NCBI GenBank assembly: GCA_021798985.1
Contig: JAJZBI010000001.1
Location: forward strand, 192,194 to 256,193
Direction: 5' to 3'
Source of the DNA: Actinomycetes bacterium
GTDB lineage: Bacteria > Actinomycetota > Acidimicrobiia > Acidimicrobiales > Bog-793
Length of the DNA stretch: 64,000 nt
The notes below the pieces were generated by a model, which worked only from the letters and a program-made list of their open reading frames with translations, did not search any database and had not been told where the DNA came from. Position numbers and translations under genes: made by a program. Below, piece after piece: positions 21,668 to 30,695 of this stretch (position 1 is its first letter; every line of letters starts with the position of its first letter).

Positions 21668-23354
21668 ATCGCCGCTCGGCATAGAAGGGGCGCAGCTTGA
21701 GGCGCACGGGGGGCAGGTGCCCATACAGGAGCATCGCCTCCCCGAGCGGCAGCCTGCGGATGGCGTCGGCGGGGGCGAGCGCAGCGGTGCTCGGGCTGAA
21801 CGTGGTGCTGCGCCGGCCCTCGCCGTCGACGCTCGTGCTCTCACTCCAGCGCTCCTGCTCGCCGGCGAGCTGGCGGACGTGCTCGAGGGTCGCCGGATCG
21901 GCGACGCCCGAGCAGATGAGCTTCGCCCGGTGGTTGTTCACAACGGTGGCCGCCCGCGGCCCGTAGCGCGCCTGCACCTGTGCGAGGTCCTGCCACAGCG
22001 TCACGAGCTGCACGCCGTGGGCGGCGGCCGTGGCGGCCACGGCGTCGAGGTTGGCGAGCGGCGCGATGTTCGCGGCCTCGTCCAACACGACGAGCAGCGG
22101 CGGATCCAGCGGTGCGCCGCGACGCGCCGACTCGCTGAAGGCGGCATCGAGGAAGCTCCGCAGCAAGGTGACGAACACGGGCTGCAAGCGCTCTTGCTCG
22201 TGAGCGGGAGCGACGAGATAGCAGGTGTCGCTGCGTCCGCTCGCCACGACGCTGACGGGGTCGATGTCGCTGCCGCTCGCGGAGGCCAACACGAGCGGAT
22301 CGGCGAACGCCGCGAGGATCGTCTCGGTCGTCGCGTAGACCGAGCTGCGCTGGCGCTCGTCGCGCCGCGCGCTCGCGCCGAAGGCCCGCCGTGGCGCATC
22401 ACCGGCGCCCATGGCCAAGATGGCGTCCACCTCGTCGATCTCCTCGGTGTCGACCCAGCGCACGACGTCGCAGATCGAGGCTCCGGCGAGCGCCGCTGCG
22501 TGCAGCAACGGCGCCAGCAGCTTCTCGGCGGTCGCGTACCAGAACGCGCCATCCTCCAGGCCGCCGCCGGCTCGGGCGACCGAGCAGAGCGCCGCCGCCA
22601 CCCGCCGCGCCCCAGCCCAACTCACCGCGTCCGCGAGCGGCGACCAGGTGTCGCCCGGCACCCCGCTCACCCCGGTCGGGTCGTAGACGAAGACACGGCC
22701 GCGCGCCGCGCGCGCCGCGCTCGTCGCGCGCACGAGATCGCTCTTCACGCTGGCGGCCACGGCGGGTCCGTGCCAGTCGAGCAGGGCCGGGATCGCAAGA
22801 CCGCTCGTCTTGCCGGACTGGGTCGGCCCGGCGACGAGCAGCGAGTGGTTGCGCTCGACGGCAATCAGCCGGCCGGCCACCCGGCCCACGACGATCCGGC
22901 CCACCGGTGCCGACGCGACGAGCAAGGGGGCAAGGTCGCTCCGGCGCGCCCAACGCGCCCCGTTGTCGCGCACCGACCGAGATGGCCGCCGCACGGCTCG
23001 AGCACCCCGTGCGGCGCCCACCGCCATCGCCGCGACCGCGACCGAGGCGGCGAGCACGAATGACAGCGCGAGCCAGCAATCTGCCGCCCGGGCCGCCGAT
23101 GACGCCCCGATCGCGTGCAGCGCGCTCGGCAGGTCCAAGTGATCGGCCACGAGCGTCCCAGTCAGTCGCGGCACCTCCGCGAGGTCGAGGAACGGGCGCG
23201 GCCTGCCGGCCAAGGTGCCCGCTATCCCGGCAACCAACCAGCCGCACAGACCGACGAGCGCGGCGAGGCCGAGGACCCCCGCCATGACGGCGGTGAGCGC
23301 GCGGTCGCCAGCTGGCGCGGGGCCGGCCCGCCGGGGCTGGGGAGTCGGCGTCAT
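21534..23354 (-). CDS. VirD4/TraG-type coupling ATPase
   Basis: This 606-aa protein resembles type IV secretion coupling proteins. It has two N-terminal membrane segments (about 20-46 and 92-115), a Walker A GPTQSGKTS at 176-184, Walker B LLVVLDEAANI at 420-430, and the later TLWQDLAQVQARYG and KLICSGVADPATL segments usual in TraG/TraD-like ATPases. Such proteins bring DNA or protein substrates to the channel. It is the last gene of a five-gene coupled operon and overlaps the VirB4-like gene by ATGA. The final 45 residues overlap the end of phoU by 134 bases on the opposite strand and are probably dispensable. Confidence 0.85.
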   Translation of the reverse strand: MTPTPQPRRAGPAPAGDRALTAVMAGVLGLAALVGLCGWLVAGIAGTLAGRPRPFLDLAEVPRLTGTLVADHLDLPSALHAIGASSAARAADCWLALSFVLAASVAVAAMAVGAARGARAVRRPSRSVRDNGARWARRSDLAPLLVASAPVGRIVVGRVAGRLIAVERNHSLLVAGPTQSGKTSGLAIPALLDWHGPAVAASVKSDLVRATSAARAARGRVFVYDPTGVSGVPGDTWSPLADAVSWAGARRVAAALCSVARAGGGLEDGAFWYATAEKLLAPLLHAAALAGASICDVVRWVDTEEIDEVDAILAMGAGDAPRRAFGASARRDERQRSSVYATTETILAAFADPLVLASASGSDIDPVSVVASGRSDTCYLVAPAHEQERLQPVFVTLLRSFLDAAFSESARRGAPLDPPLLVVLDEAANIAPLANLDAVAATAAAHGVQLVTLWQDLAQVQARYGPRAATVVNNHRAKLICSGVADPATLEHVRQLAGEQERWSESTSVDGEGRRSTTFSPSTAALAPADAIRRLPLGEAMLLYGHLPPVRLKLRPFYAERRFKSSARRASAGLGPAAAGARARGSPARPRVPTRHRRVGGSGGRC

Positions 23355-24589
23355 CGCTGGGCTCCGCGCAGCGCGGCATCGGTGTCAACGAGCGACCGCT
23401 CGAGCGGGCTGAGCCGGTGCTCGACGAGGTGCGACCGGGCGCCGACGCGCCACAGCGCCGTCCCCCGCGGAAGGCGGGCGAGGGATCCTGCCTCCCGACG
23501 CCCGAGCCCGAGCGCCCGCTCGGCGGCGCCGACCTCCGCCGGGGCTTGAGCAAAGCACACGACGGTCTCGGAGTCGGCGAGCAGCCCCTCGGCGACCTGT
23601 GCCGCCACGCTCCCCCGTTCGCCAGCCGCGGCAAGATCCGAAACACGATGCACGACGGCGATGTTGGCGACGCCGTTCGCCCTTGCCAACTTCCATGATG
23701 ACTGCAAGAAGCGCGCCACTCCGAGGTCGCCGAGCACGGCCCAGGCCTCGTCCACCACGAGCAGGCTCTGCTGGCCGCGCCGACTCGCCACCTTCCAGAT
23801 CGGCTCGAGCGCCGCGATGGTGCAGGCGACGAGGGCCGGCAGCGCGCTCGAGCGGAAGAGCGCCGAGAGATCGACGACGAGGGCGGTTGCGTCGAGGCGC
23901 AGCCCGGGGCTCGTCGCGTCGTCGAACATGCCGCGCAGCTCGCCGTGGACGAGGCGACGAAGCCCGAGCGCCAGCGAGCGGGTCTCCTCGGCGAGGGCCC
24001 GCCGCCCCGTGCCGAGCGTCCGAGCGGCCGCTTGGCTCGGCTCGAGGAGCGCCGCGACGACCTCCTTGACGGTCGGCACGCCGCGCGCGGCGCGGGTCGC
24101 CTCGTCGAGCGCGGCCTCGAGCCCTCCGTGCTCGACCGGGGCGAGCGGGCGCTCGAGGCAGGTCGTCGCCAGGCTCGACAGCAGTGCCAGGCGTCGGCCC
24201 GCGGCGTCATCACCCGTTGCCACCTCGAGCGGATTGAGCCGAACCGTTCCCGCCGGGCGCAGGGCGATCGGCTGAGCGCCGAGCGCCTCGGCGAGCGCGC
24301 CGTACTCCCCCTTTGGGTCGAGCACGACGATTCGCCGGCCGAATGCCGCATGGCGATAGCAGTAGGTCTTGACGAGCGCGCTCTTGCCCCGACCGATCTG
24401 ACCGAGCACGAGCAGGTTCGGGTTGGTCACGACGCCCGCGCCGTAGAGGGCGAACGGGTCGTGCACGAAGGCGCCGCCATGGAGGTCCCGGCCGACGAGC
24501 ACGCCGTGGCGAAGCAGGGGGCGGCTCGCCATGAAGGGAAAGGCGCCGCCGAGCTGGGCCGTGGTCGCCTCGTGGGCGGGCGCTTTCAT
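23351..24589 (-). CDS. VirB4-like secretion ATPase (C-terminal ATPase part only)
   Basis: This 412-aa protein corresponds to the ATPase half of VirB4/TraE-type proteins: Walker A GQIGRGKSAL (from residue 63), DPKGEYGALAEALG after it, and Walker B LLVVDEAWAVLG. VirB4 ATPases energise assembly of the channel. The N-terminal VirB4 domain appears to be supplied by the upstream SCO6880-like gene, so VirB4 is effectively split. ATG 24589 overlaps the upstream stop (ATGA). A GTG two codons earlier is the alternative. The downstream coupling ATPase starts within its stop. Confidence 0.85.
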   Translation of the reverse strand: MKAPAHEATTAQLGGAFPFMASRPLLRHGVLVGRDLHGGAFVHDPFALYGAGVVTNPNLLVLGQIGRGKSALVKTYCYRHAAFGRRIVVLDPKGEYGALAEALGAQPIALRPAGTVRLNPLEVATGDDAAGRRLALLSSLATTCLERPLAPVEHGGLEAALDEATRAARGVPTVKEVVAALLEPSQAAARTLGTGRRALAEETRSLALGLRRLVHGELRGMFDDATSPGLRLDATALVVDLSALFRSSALPALVACTIAALEPIWKVASRRGQQSLLVVDEAWAVLGDLGVARFLQSSWKLARANGVANIAVVHRVSDLAAAGERGSVAAQVAEGLLADSETVVCFAQAPAEVGAAERALGLGRREAGSLARLPRGTALWRVGARSHLVEHRLSPLERSLVDTDAALRGAQR

Positions 24590-25947
24590 GCGCACCCCCG
24601 TCCGAGCGGCAAGGCGGTCACCATGGCCTCGTCGTGCTCCCCATCGAGACGCCGCAGGTCGAGTCGCGCCACGGCGCCGAGCTGTTCGAGGCGACCGCAG
24701 GCGCTCTCGAGCTCGTCGGGCGTCTCGGCGCTGACGGTGAGATATCCCGAGAAGCGGTAGCCGGCGTGCCCGGCGGCAAGCTCCAGCTCCCGGCGGGTGA
24801 CCGCCTCGTCCTCTCGATGCGCTCGCGCCGAGACGGCAAAACCGTGCCGGCGCTTCAGCTCGGCGTCAGCCACCCGGGAAGTCCGGGCCTGCTCGGCGGC
24901 CCGCTGGGCCGCAAGCGCCGGCACCGGAGCCATGACGAGCGAGATGGTCCGGCGCTCGGCGCCAGAGAGCACCAGGGGCGCCAAGAAGTCGCTCCCGACC
25001 TCTTGGCGCGGCCACTCCGCCACCCAGTAGCTGGCGTGCCACATGCCGCCAGCCCTCACGCGGTCCCAGCGCCGTTCGCCGATGCTGGGCCACGGGGCGC
25101 TCGTACCGAAGCGGTCGTTCGGCCGAGCTTCGCCAAAGCGGCGGACGAGCCGGGCGAGCGCGTCTGCCGACAGCGGCCCGGTGGGTGACAGCCCCGCCGC
25201 CCGGCACCGCTCGGCGAGGGCGTCGAGCTCGTCGCCGAGGAGCCCGGCCCGCTCGGTGGACAGGCCGCGGATCAGGCGGAGGCTCCGGATCGACAGGACG
25301 AGCACCAGCTCGTGGGTGCTCGTGGTGCGCTCGGCTCGGACGAGCGCGGCATACGATGCCCGCGCGCCGGCCAGGGCGTCGCCCGACATCGGCGCCGCGA
25401 CAAGCCCGGGGGGGGCGAGGGCGGGATGCACACGCTCGATCCACTGGATCCGGTGCACGACCGCCGCTCGCTCGGCGAGCGCGTCGAGGACGGCGCACCA
25501 CGCGCCCACCCGCTGGCTCCTGGCCGCGTCATCGAGAAGGACAAAGGGAACCTCGCCGACGGCAAGCGCCGCGCTCGCAGTGCCGTGGGCCGGGTCGAGC
25601 ACGACCCCGAAGCGGCGACCCAAGACATCGGCGTCGACCACCTGCTCGCCACCCGGGCCGCGCCGGGCGAACGGCCGCCGCTCGCCGCGCCGGCGGCGAA
25701 GGAGGAACCTGGCGACGACGGGAGCCCACTCTTCGGTACTCCGACCCCTGATGGGGAGCCAGACGATGCCGGCCGCAACCAGGACGAGCACCGTCGCGCC
25801 AGCGAGCCCCACCGGGCGTTGGCTGCGGACGAGCAGCACCGCGGCGACCAGCGCCACCCCGAGGACGACGAGCTGACCGGTGCGCTGACCAGCGACCAGT
25901 CCACGCCGATCTCTCGGGCCGAAGCGGTAGCGCGCTCCCTCACTCAT
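24586..25947 (-). CDS. SCO6880-family protein (VirB3/VirB4-N-like)
   Basis: This 453-aa protein begins with two closely spaced transmembrane helices (about 25-65) preceded by YRFGPRDRRGLVAG, the usual start of the Streptomyces SCO6880-type family. A long soluble part follows, resembling the N-terminal domain of VirB4, with no Walker motif. It is probably the membrane partner of the ATPase encoded next. GAGGCACCTG precedes ATG 25947, and the gene overlaps the TrbL-like stop by 8 bases. The precise biochemical role of this family is not known to me. Confidence 0.8.
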   Translation of the reverse strand: MSEGARYRFGPRDRRGLVAGQRTGQLVVLGVALVAAVLLVRSQRPVGLAGATVLVLVAAGIVWLPIRGRSTEEWAPVVARFLLRRRRGERRPFARRGPGGEQVVDADVLGRRFGVVLDPAHGTASAALAVGEVPFVLLDDAARSQRVGAWCAVLDALAERAAVVHRIQWIERVHPALAPPGLVAAPMSGDALAGARASYAALVRAERTTSTHELVLVLSIRSLRLIRGLSTERAGLLGDELDALAERCRAAGLSPTGPLSADALARLVRRFGEARPNDRFGTSAPWPSIGERRWDRVRAGGMWHASYWVAEWPRQEVGSDFLAPLVLSGAERRTISLVMAPVPALAAQRAAEQARTSRVADAELKRRHGFAVSARAHREDEAVTRRELELAAGHAGYRFSGYLTVSAETPDELESACGRLEQLGAVARLDLRRLDGEHDEAMVTALPLGRGCA

Positions 25948-27079
25948 CAGGTGCCTCGTCGTCGTCCCAGGCTGCGCCGGCGCTGGCGCGTCGCTCGGCG
26001 GCGCGCTGTTTGAGCTCGTCGATCCGTTCCTTCAGGATCGGGTCGTCGAGCCCGATGTCCATGCCGTCCTCGTTGGTCGCCCAGGGGATGAGATCGATCG
26101 GCGACGGCTCTTCGGCCGCTCGCGGTCGGGCGGTGAGATAGCTGAACCCATAGCCAGCGCCCACGACCGCGCGCGAGGCGCGTCGGCCCAGTCCCTCGAA
26201 CGCGGCGAGGGACTGGCCGTCGACGAGCGGGATCAGGCGGAACAAGGTCAAGGGGGACAAGACGGCGAGGGCGAGAAGCGCCAAGGCCTGGAACGCCCCG
26301 GTGAGCCCGCCAGCCGGGCGCGCCGTATCGGCCGCCAGCACCAAGACCGCCACGACCACGAGCTTGCTCAGCACCAATGCGGCGATCGTCTCGGCAAGGC
26401 GCCTCGCCCAGTGGGCCGTCGCGTCCCACACGATCCCGACCAGCGCGAGTGGAAGGAACAGCGTCGCGAGGCTGATCGCCGCCGAGCGGAAGGCCAGCTC
26501 GAACCAGAGCACCGCGGCGACGAGGACCGCGAGGCCGGCGATAAACACCCCGGCGAACGAGCCCATGACCTGGTGCATCGCGCCCGGTCCCGACAACAGC
26601 GTCGTGAGGTTGGTAAGCAGCTGGGAAAGCGACGGCTCGCCGTGTACGAGCAATGCGCTCGAGGCCTCGTCGGTGAGCGTCATGACGAGCGAGACGAGCG
26701 CGGTCGCCGCGGCCGACAGCAACACCGCCACCGGCAAGCGCAAGAAAGCGGCCCGGAGCAGTCTGCGGAGGTCGTGGCGCATGAGCGCCTGCAGCGCCGC
26801 GAGGAGGAGGAAGGGCAGCGCCACCAGCTCGGCGATATGGACCATCTCGTCAAATGCCATCGCGAACCCGGCGCCAAAGTCCGGCCGCCCGGCCGCGCCG
26901 AGTGAGGTCCCGAGCTGGTCGATGAGCCCGACGGCCCCCTGGATGACAAAGCGTGTGAGGAAGCCGAAGAACTCAGCGACAAGGCCCACACCCGTCGGGA
27001 GCGGGGAGATCGGGCCAAGGCCGCCGATTGGGGAGGGGTGGAGGGGGACCGACCCTCCCAAGGTGAAGAGCCCCGCCAC
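25940..27079 (-). CDS. TrbL/VirB6-like polytopic membrane protein
   Basis: This 379-aa protein has about seven hydrophobic helices between residues 30 and 290 and an acidic C-terminal tail with the segment DELKQRAAERRASAG. Size, position and topology match the TrbL/VirB6 inner-membrane channel component of type IV secretion systems. The sequence itself has few fixed motifs, so the call leans on context. GTG 27079 lies one base after the stop of the small upstream gene, so it is probably translated by reinitiation. Confidence 0.7.
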   Translation of the reverse strand: MAGLFTLGGSVPLHPSPIGGLGPISPLPTGVGLVAEFFGFLTRFVIQGAVGLIDQLGTSLGAAGRPDFGAGFAMAFDEMVHIAELVALPFLLLAALQALMRHDLRRLLRAAFLRLPVAVLLSAAATALVSLVMTLTDEASSALLVHGEPSLSQLLTNLTTLLSGPGAMHQVMGSFAGVFIAGLAVLVAAVLWFELAFRSAAISLATLFLPLALVGIVWDATAHWARRLAETIAALVLSKLVVVAVLVLAADTARPAGGLTGAFQALALLALAVLSPLTLFRLIPLVDGQSLAAFEGLGRRASRAVVGAGYGFSYLTARPRAAEEPSPIDLIPWATNEDGMDIGLDDPILKERIDELKQRAAERRASAGAAWDDDEAPDE

Positions 27080-27080
27080 C

Positions 27081-27407
27081 TCAATTCACCCGCTGGCCGG
27101 CGGCGAAGAAGAAGTTGAGGATCGTCGGTGCGGCACCGATGACGAGCGCCGCGGCGGCCGAGACGAGCACCGCGCGCTTGCCGGTCGAGGTGTGCTGGTA
27201 GTTGTTCGTGTGCGCACCGAGCGCCCAGGTGGCAGCGCCGATGACGATGCCGGCCAAGGCGGCAAGCAGGCCCCACCAGCCGAGGCCGTTGACCAAGCTC
27301 TGCAGCACGTTGCCACCAGGTAGCCCAGACGAGTCGGGCGAGAACGAGACGACGCCGCGAGCCAGCGCGGCGGCGACAGGGGGGACAGGGGCGAAGAGCA
27401 ACTGCAT
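27081..27407 (-). CDS. Small two-helix protein, first gene of the secretion-like operon
   Basis: This 108-aa protein has a short hydrophobic N-terminus and two transmembrane helices (about 43-62 and 79-98) separated by a short polar loop with HTNNYQHTSTGKR. It resembles the small two-helix proteins (DUF6112-like, by memory) encoded beside SCO6880 homologues in streptomycetes. Its size and topology also suit a VirB2-type pilin, but no pilin processing site is clear. ATG 27407 has GGAGGT 7 bases upstream, so I discard the longer frame that begins in the leader. Confidence 0.7.
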   Translation of the reverse strand: MQLLFAPVPPVAAALARGVVSFSPDSSGLPGGNVLQSLVNGLGWWGLLAALAGIVIGAATWALGAHTNNYQHTSTGKRAVLVSAAAALVIGAAPTILNFFFAAGQRVN

Positions 27408-27424
27408 CGGGACCACCTCCGAGC

Positions 27425-27464
27425 GGCCGGTGACGCCGGCCGGTTGACACCGGCGGACGCCGGT
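27425..27464 (-). promoter_or_regulatory. Two short tandem hairpins in the leader of the secretion-like operon
   Basis: GGCCGG/CCGGCC (27425-27441, 5-base loop) and ACCGGC/GCCGGT (27449-27464, 4-base loop) lie just upstream of the ribosome site of the first gene. They could affect translation. At this GC content chance is also possible. Confidence 0.3.
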
Positions 27465-27703
27465 TGGACAGGACGGGCGGCGCAAGGGCTCGCCGAAGAG
27501 GCAGAAGCCTCAGTTCGGGGGGTGCGCGTTGGGCACCGACAAGCGCGGACGAAACGTCCTCGGAGGCAGGCGAGAATCGCCTGCGGGCTGCACGATAGCC
27601 ACGGCGCCCGCGCTTCCTCAAGGGCCAGGCTGTTCACCCTCGCGGACGCGAAGGCGCAGAGCTGCAATGCTGGAGTCGTGAGCAGGAACATCGGTCCGGC
27701 GCG
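27465..27703. other. Divergent intergenic region between secretion-like operon and phoR
   Basis: I see no gene or RNA here. One TTCACC at 27632 resembles a single PHO-box unit, but no 11-base repeat follows it, so I do not call a regulator site. Confidence 0.5.
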
Positions 27704-28948
27704 ATGAAGGTCTCCTCGCTCGATCTCGCCGCTGCCAGCGCGATCGCCGTCGTCGTGTTCTTCGTTGCCTTTCTCCTCGGGGGACGTCGCGGGATCACGC
27801 CGCTGCGCCAGCGCCTCTCGGCGCTGGCCGCGCGCCTCGGCGCGAGCACCGCAGATCCCGATCCGCGCACCGTCGAAGAGGCCCTCACCCGCGTCGAGCG
27901 GGCGACCGATCGGGCCGCTGAAGCCGTGGCCGAGTCGAGTGCGGATGCCATCCGCTTGCGGCGCGCACTGGACGCCCTGCCCCAGGCAGTGATCGTCTGC
28001 GACGAGCGAGGAGAGCCCGCCTTCCGCAACGCCCGAGCGATCGCCCTCATGGGCAACCGCCACGGTGACGCCCTCGCCGCACAGGCAGTGGACGAGCTGC
28101 TCGCGAACACCGCGCCGGGCTCCTCGGAGGAGCGAACGCTCGAGCTCTACGGCCCCCCGCGGCGCACCTTGAACGTCCGCACCCAGAGCCTGGACAACGG
28201 CCAACGCGCGCTCGGCGTGATCGCGGTGATCGAGGACGTCTCAGAGCGCCGTCGCCTGGAGGAGGTGCGGCGGGACTTCGTCGCCAACGTGAGCCACGAG
28301 CTGAAGACCCCAATGGGAGCGCTCGGGCTCCTCGCCGAGACCCTCCTCGCCGAGACCGAGCCGGAGGTCTCCCAGCGTCTCGCGCAGCGGATCCACACCG
28401 AGGCGTTCCGGATCTCTCGAATCATCGACGATCTGCTCGATCTCTCCCGCATCGAGAGCGAGGAGTCACCGCCGCGCGAACCGGTGCTCGTGAACCTCGT
28501 CATGGCCGAAGCGGCCGAGCGCGTCCGCGCTGCAGCCGAGCAACGCAGCGTGGAGGTCGTGCTCGAGGAGCCTTCGCCGCCGGTCGCCGTCCTCGGCGAC
28601 CGGCGTCAGCTCACCTCGGCGATCTACAACTTGCTCGAGAACGCCGTGAAGTTCTCCTACGAGGGTGGCACCGTCGAATGCCGGGGTGAGGCCACCGCGG
28701 ACGAGGTCGCGATCACCGTCCGCGACAAGGGGATCGGCATTCCCGCGCGCGACCTCGAACGGATCTTCGAGCGCTTCTACCGCGTCGACCACGGCCGCAG
28801 CCGCTCGACGGGCGGGACCGGCCTCGGTCTCGCTATTGTCCGCCACGTCGCCCACAACCATCACGGCACGGTCCACGTCGATTCGCGCGAAGGCGAGGGC
28901 GCAACCTTCTCGCTGCGGCTTCCGCTGCAGCCACGAGCCGAGGGATGA
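27704..28948 (+). CDS. phoR: Phosphate-responsive sensor histidine kinase (SenX3/PhoR-like)
   Basis: This 414-aa kinase has one N-terminal membrane helix (about 5-27), a PAS domain (about 85-185), the H-box FVANVSHELKTP with His198, an N-box ENAVKFS, and G-boxes DKGIGIP and GTGLGLAIV. The single helix and PAS sensor are like SenX3, which senses phosphate through PhoU and the Pst transporter. Its TGA overlaps the response-regulator ATG. The ribosome site is weak. Confidence 0.92.
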   Translation: MKVSSLDLAAASAIAVVVFFVAFLLGGRRGITPLRQRLSALAARLGASTADPDPRTVEEALTRVERATDRAAEAVAESSADAIRLRRALDALPQAVIVCDERGEPAFRNARAIALMGNRHGDALAAQAVDELLANTAPGSSEERTLELYGPPRRTLNVRTQSLDNGQRALGVIAVIEDVSERRRLEEVRRDFVANVSHELKTPMGALGLLAETLLAETEPEVSQRLAQRIHTEAFRISRIIDDLLDLSRIESEESPPREPVLVNLVMAEAAERVRAAAEQRSVEVVLEEPSPPVAVLGDRRQLTSAIYNLLENAVKFSYEGGTVECRGEATADEVAITVRDKGIGIPARDLERIFERFYRVDHGRSRSTGGTGLGLAIVRHVAHNHHGTVHVDSREGEGATFSLRLPLQPRAEG

Positions 28949-29748
28949 CGTTGACGGCGCTGAACGACTCAGCGACGAGTCTCGATGGGACGGTGCAGGT
29001 GCTCCTCGCCGAGGACGAGGAGTCCTTCGTCGATGCGCTCGTCGTCGGCCTGGAACGTGAGGGGTTTCGCGTCACCGTCGCCCGCGACGGCGCCGAGGCG
29101 CTCGAGCGCTTCGACTCCGAGCCGTTCGACCTTGTCTTGCTGGACGTGATGCTGCCCAAGATGTCCGGCCTCGACGTCTGCAGGAGCATCCGCACCCGCT
29201 CAGCGGTCCCGATCATCATGGTCACGGCAAAATCCACCGAGATCGACACGGTCGTCGGCCTCGAGGTCGGCGCCGACGACTACGTGGCCAAGCCCTACCG
29301 GCTCCGCGAGCTGGTCTCGCGCATGCGGGCGGTCCTGCGCCGCATGCCGCGCGAGGCGATCCGGGCCGAGGAGTATCCGACGGGTGCCATCCCGGCGGTC
29401 CAGCTGCCTCCACTGCCGGCTTCGCCACCGCCCGACACCGCCCTCGAGGTCGGCGAGGTCCGCCTCGACCCCGAGCGGCACGAGTGCACCGTGCGCGGCA
29501 TCGAGGTGCAGCTTCCTTTGAAGGAATTCGAGCTGCTCGAGCAGCTGCTGACGAGCGCTGGCCGGGTCGTGACGCGGGACTCCTTGATCGACCGCGTCTG
29601 GGGCGAGGACTACGTCGGCGACACGAAGACCCTCGACGTCCACATCAAACGCCTGAGATCTCGCATCGAGGAAGACCCGTCCAAGCCACGGCTCATCACG
29701 ACCATCCGCGGCCTCGGCTACCGCTTCGAGGCGCCGCGCGGACGGTGA
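28945..29748 (+). CDS. phoP: OmpR/PhoB-family response regulator (RegX3/PhoP-like)
   Basis: This 267-aa regulator has a receiver domain (about 17-130) with the acidic pair E23/D24, phospho-acceptor Asp67 in LVLLDVMLP and Lys116, then a long Pro-rich linker and a winged-helix DNA-binding domain (about 168-264) ending TIRGLGYRFEAP. It is the likely binder of the PHO-box repeats upstream of pstB. The first 15 residues precede the usual start of the receiver domain, but the ATGA overlap with the kinase gene supports this start. Confidence 0.92.
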   Translation: MTLTALNDSATSLDGTVQVLLAEDEESFVDALVVGLEREGFRVTVARDGAEALERFDSEPFDLVLLDVMLPKMSGLDVCRSIRTRSAVPIIMVTAKSTEIDTVVGLEVGADDYVAKPYRLRELVSRMRAVLRRMPREAIRAEEYPTGAIPAVQLPPLPASPPPDTALEVGEVRLDPERHECTVRGIEVQLPLKEFELLEQLLTSAGRVVTRDSLIDRVWGEDYVGDTKTLDVHIKRLRSRIEEDPSKPRLITTIRGLGYRFEAPRGR

Positions 29749-29750
29749 CG

Positions 29751-30695
29751 ATGGAATCGATCGCAGTCAGCCAGCTCTCGGTCCACCGACGGGGCGTCCT
29801 CGCCGTCGATTCGGTCTCCTTTACTGCGCGCGCCGGCGAGGTGACCGTCCTGCTCGGCCCGAACGGGGCGGGGAAAACGACGACGGTCGAGACCCTCGAG
29901 GGCTACCTGCGCCCGGACCGAGGCAGCGTGCGCGTGCTCGGGCTCGACCCAGCCCATCAGCGCGCCGAGCTCACCCCGACGCTTGGCGTGATGCTCCAAG
30001 AGGGCGGCATCTACCCCCCGATGACGTCGGCGCGGGCGATCTCGCTGTTCGCGTCCTACTACGCCAACCCGCTTGGGGTGGACGAGCTGCTCGGCATCGT
30101 CGGGCTCAGCGAGGTCGCCGGGGTGCCGGCGAAGCGGCTCTCGGGCGGCCAGCGGCGACGGCTCGCGCTCGCGCTCGCACTGGTCGGGCGCCCGCGCGTG
30201 GTCTTCCTCGACGAGCCCACCGCTGGCGTCGACCCCGAGGGGCGGTTGGCCATCCGCGGCGTCATCGAGCAGCTGCGCGGCGAGGGCGTCTGCATTCTGC
30301 TCACCACGCATGAGCTCGAGGAAGCCGAACGCCTCGCCGACCATCTCGTGCTGTTGCGCGCCGGCACGATCGTGGCCGACGGGACACCAGCCGAGCTGCT
30401 CGGCGGTGCCGACGAGATCCGCTTCGCGGCCGCAGTCGGTCTGCCGACCGAGGAGCTGGCCGCCCGCCTCGGTGCCGCCGTCCGCGAGGAGCGGCCGGGC
30501 GAGTATCGGGTCGCCAGAGCGCCGGATCCCGCGGCGCTCGCCGGGGTCACGACGTGGCTCGCCGAGCGGGGCGTGGCGCTCGATGAGCTGCGTGGCGGCA
30601 GGCGGCGGCTCGAGGAGGTCTTCCTCGAGCTGCTCGTCGAGGAGGCTCAGCCCCGCGAGGCGGCGCCCGGTCGCCGGGGAAGGCGGCGCCGATGA
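29751..30695 (+). CDS. ABC transporter ATP-binding protein
   Basis: This 314-aa ATPase is of the DrrA/CcmA-like export type: Walker A GPNGAGKTT, signature LSGGQRRRLALA, Walker B VVFLDEPTAGVDP and switch His in LLTTHELEEAE. The C-terminal 80 residues form the extra domain found in these exporters. It is coupled to the permease gene by ATGA. An exporter pair like this lies beside ctaA in several actinobacteria, so a role in cytochrome oxidase or heme handling is possible but unproven. ATG 29751 is chosen. A GTG overlapping the phoP stop (29745) is the alternative. Confidence 0.88.
   Translation: MESIAVSQLSVHRRGVLAVDSVSFTARAGEVTVLLGPNGAGKTTTVETLEGYLRPDRGSVRVLGLDPAHQRAELTPTLGVMLQEGGIYPPMTSARAISLFASYYANPLGVDELLGIVGLSEVAGVPAKRLSGGQRRRLALALALVGRPRVVFLDEPTAGVDPEGRLAIRGVIEQLRGEGVCILLTTHELEEAERLADHLVLLRAGTIVADGTPAELLGGADEIRFAAAVGLPTEELAARLGAAVREERPGEYRVARAPDPAALAGVTTWLAERGVALDELRGGRRRLEEVFLELLVEEAQPREAAPGRRGRRRR

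Noticed and set aside
22399..24351. A 650-codon minus-strand frame in the secretion-like region
   Set aside because: It is a shifted frame of the coupling ATPase and VirB4-like genes. Walker motifs occur only in the chosen frames.
27632..27637. TTCACC upstream of phoR as a PHO box
   Set aside because: Only one unit is present, with no repeat at 11-base spacing on either side.
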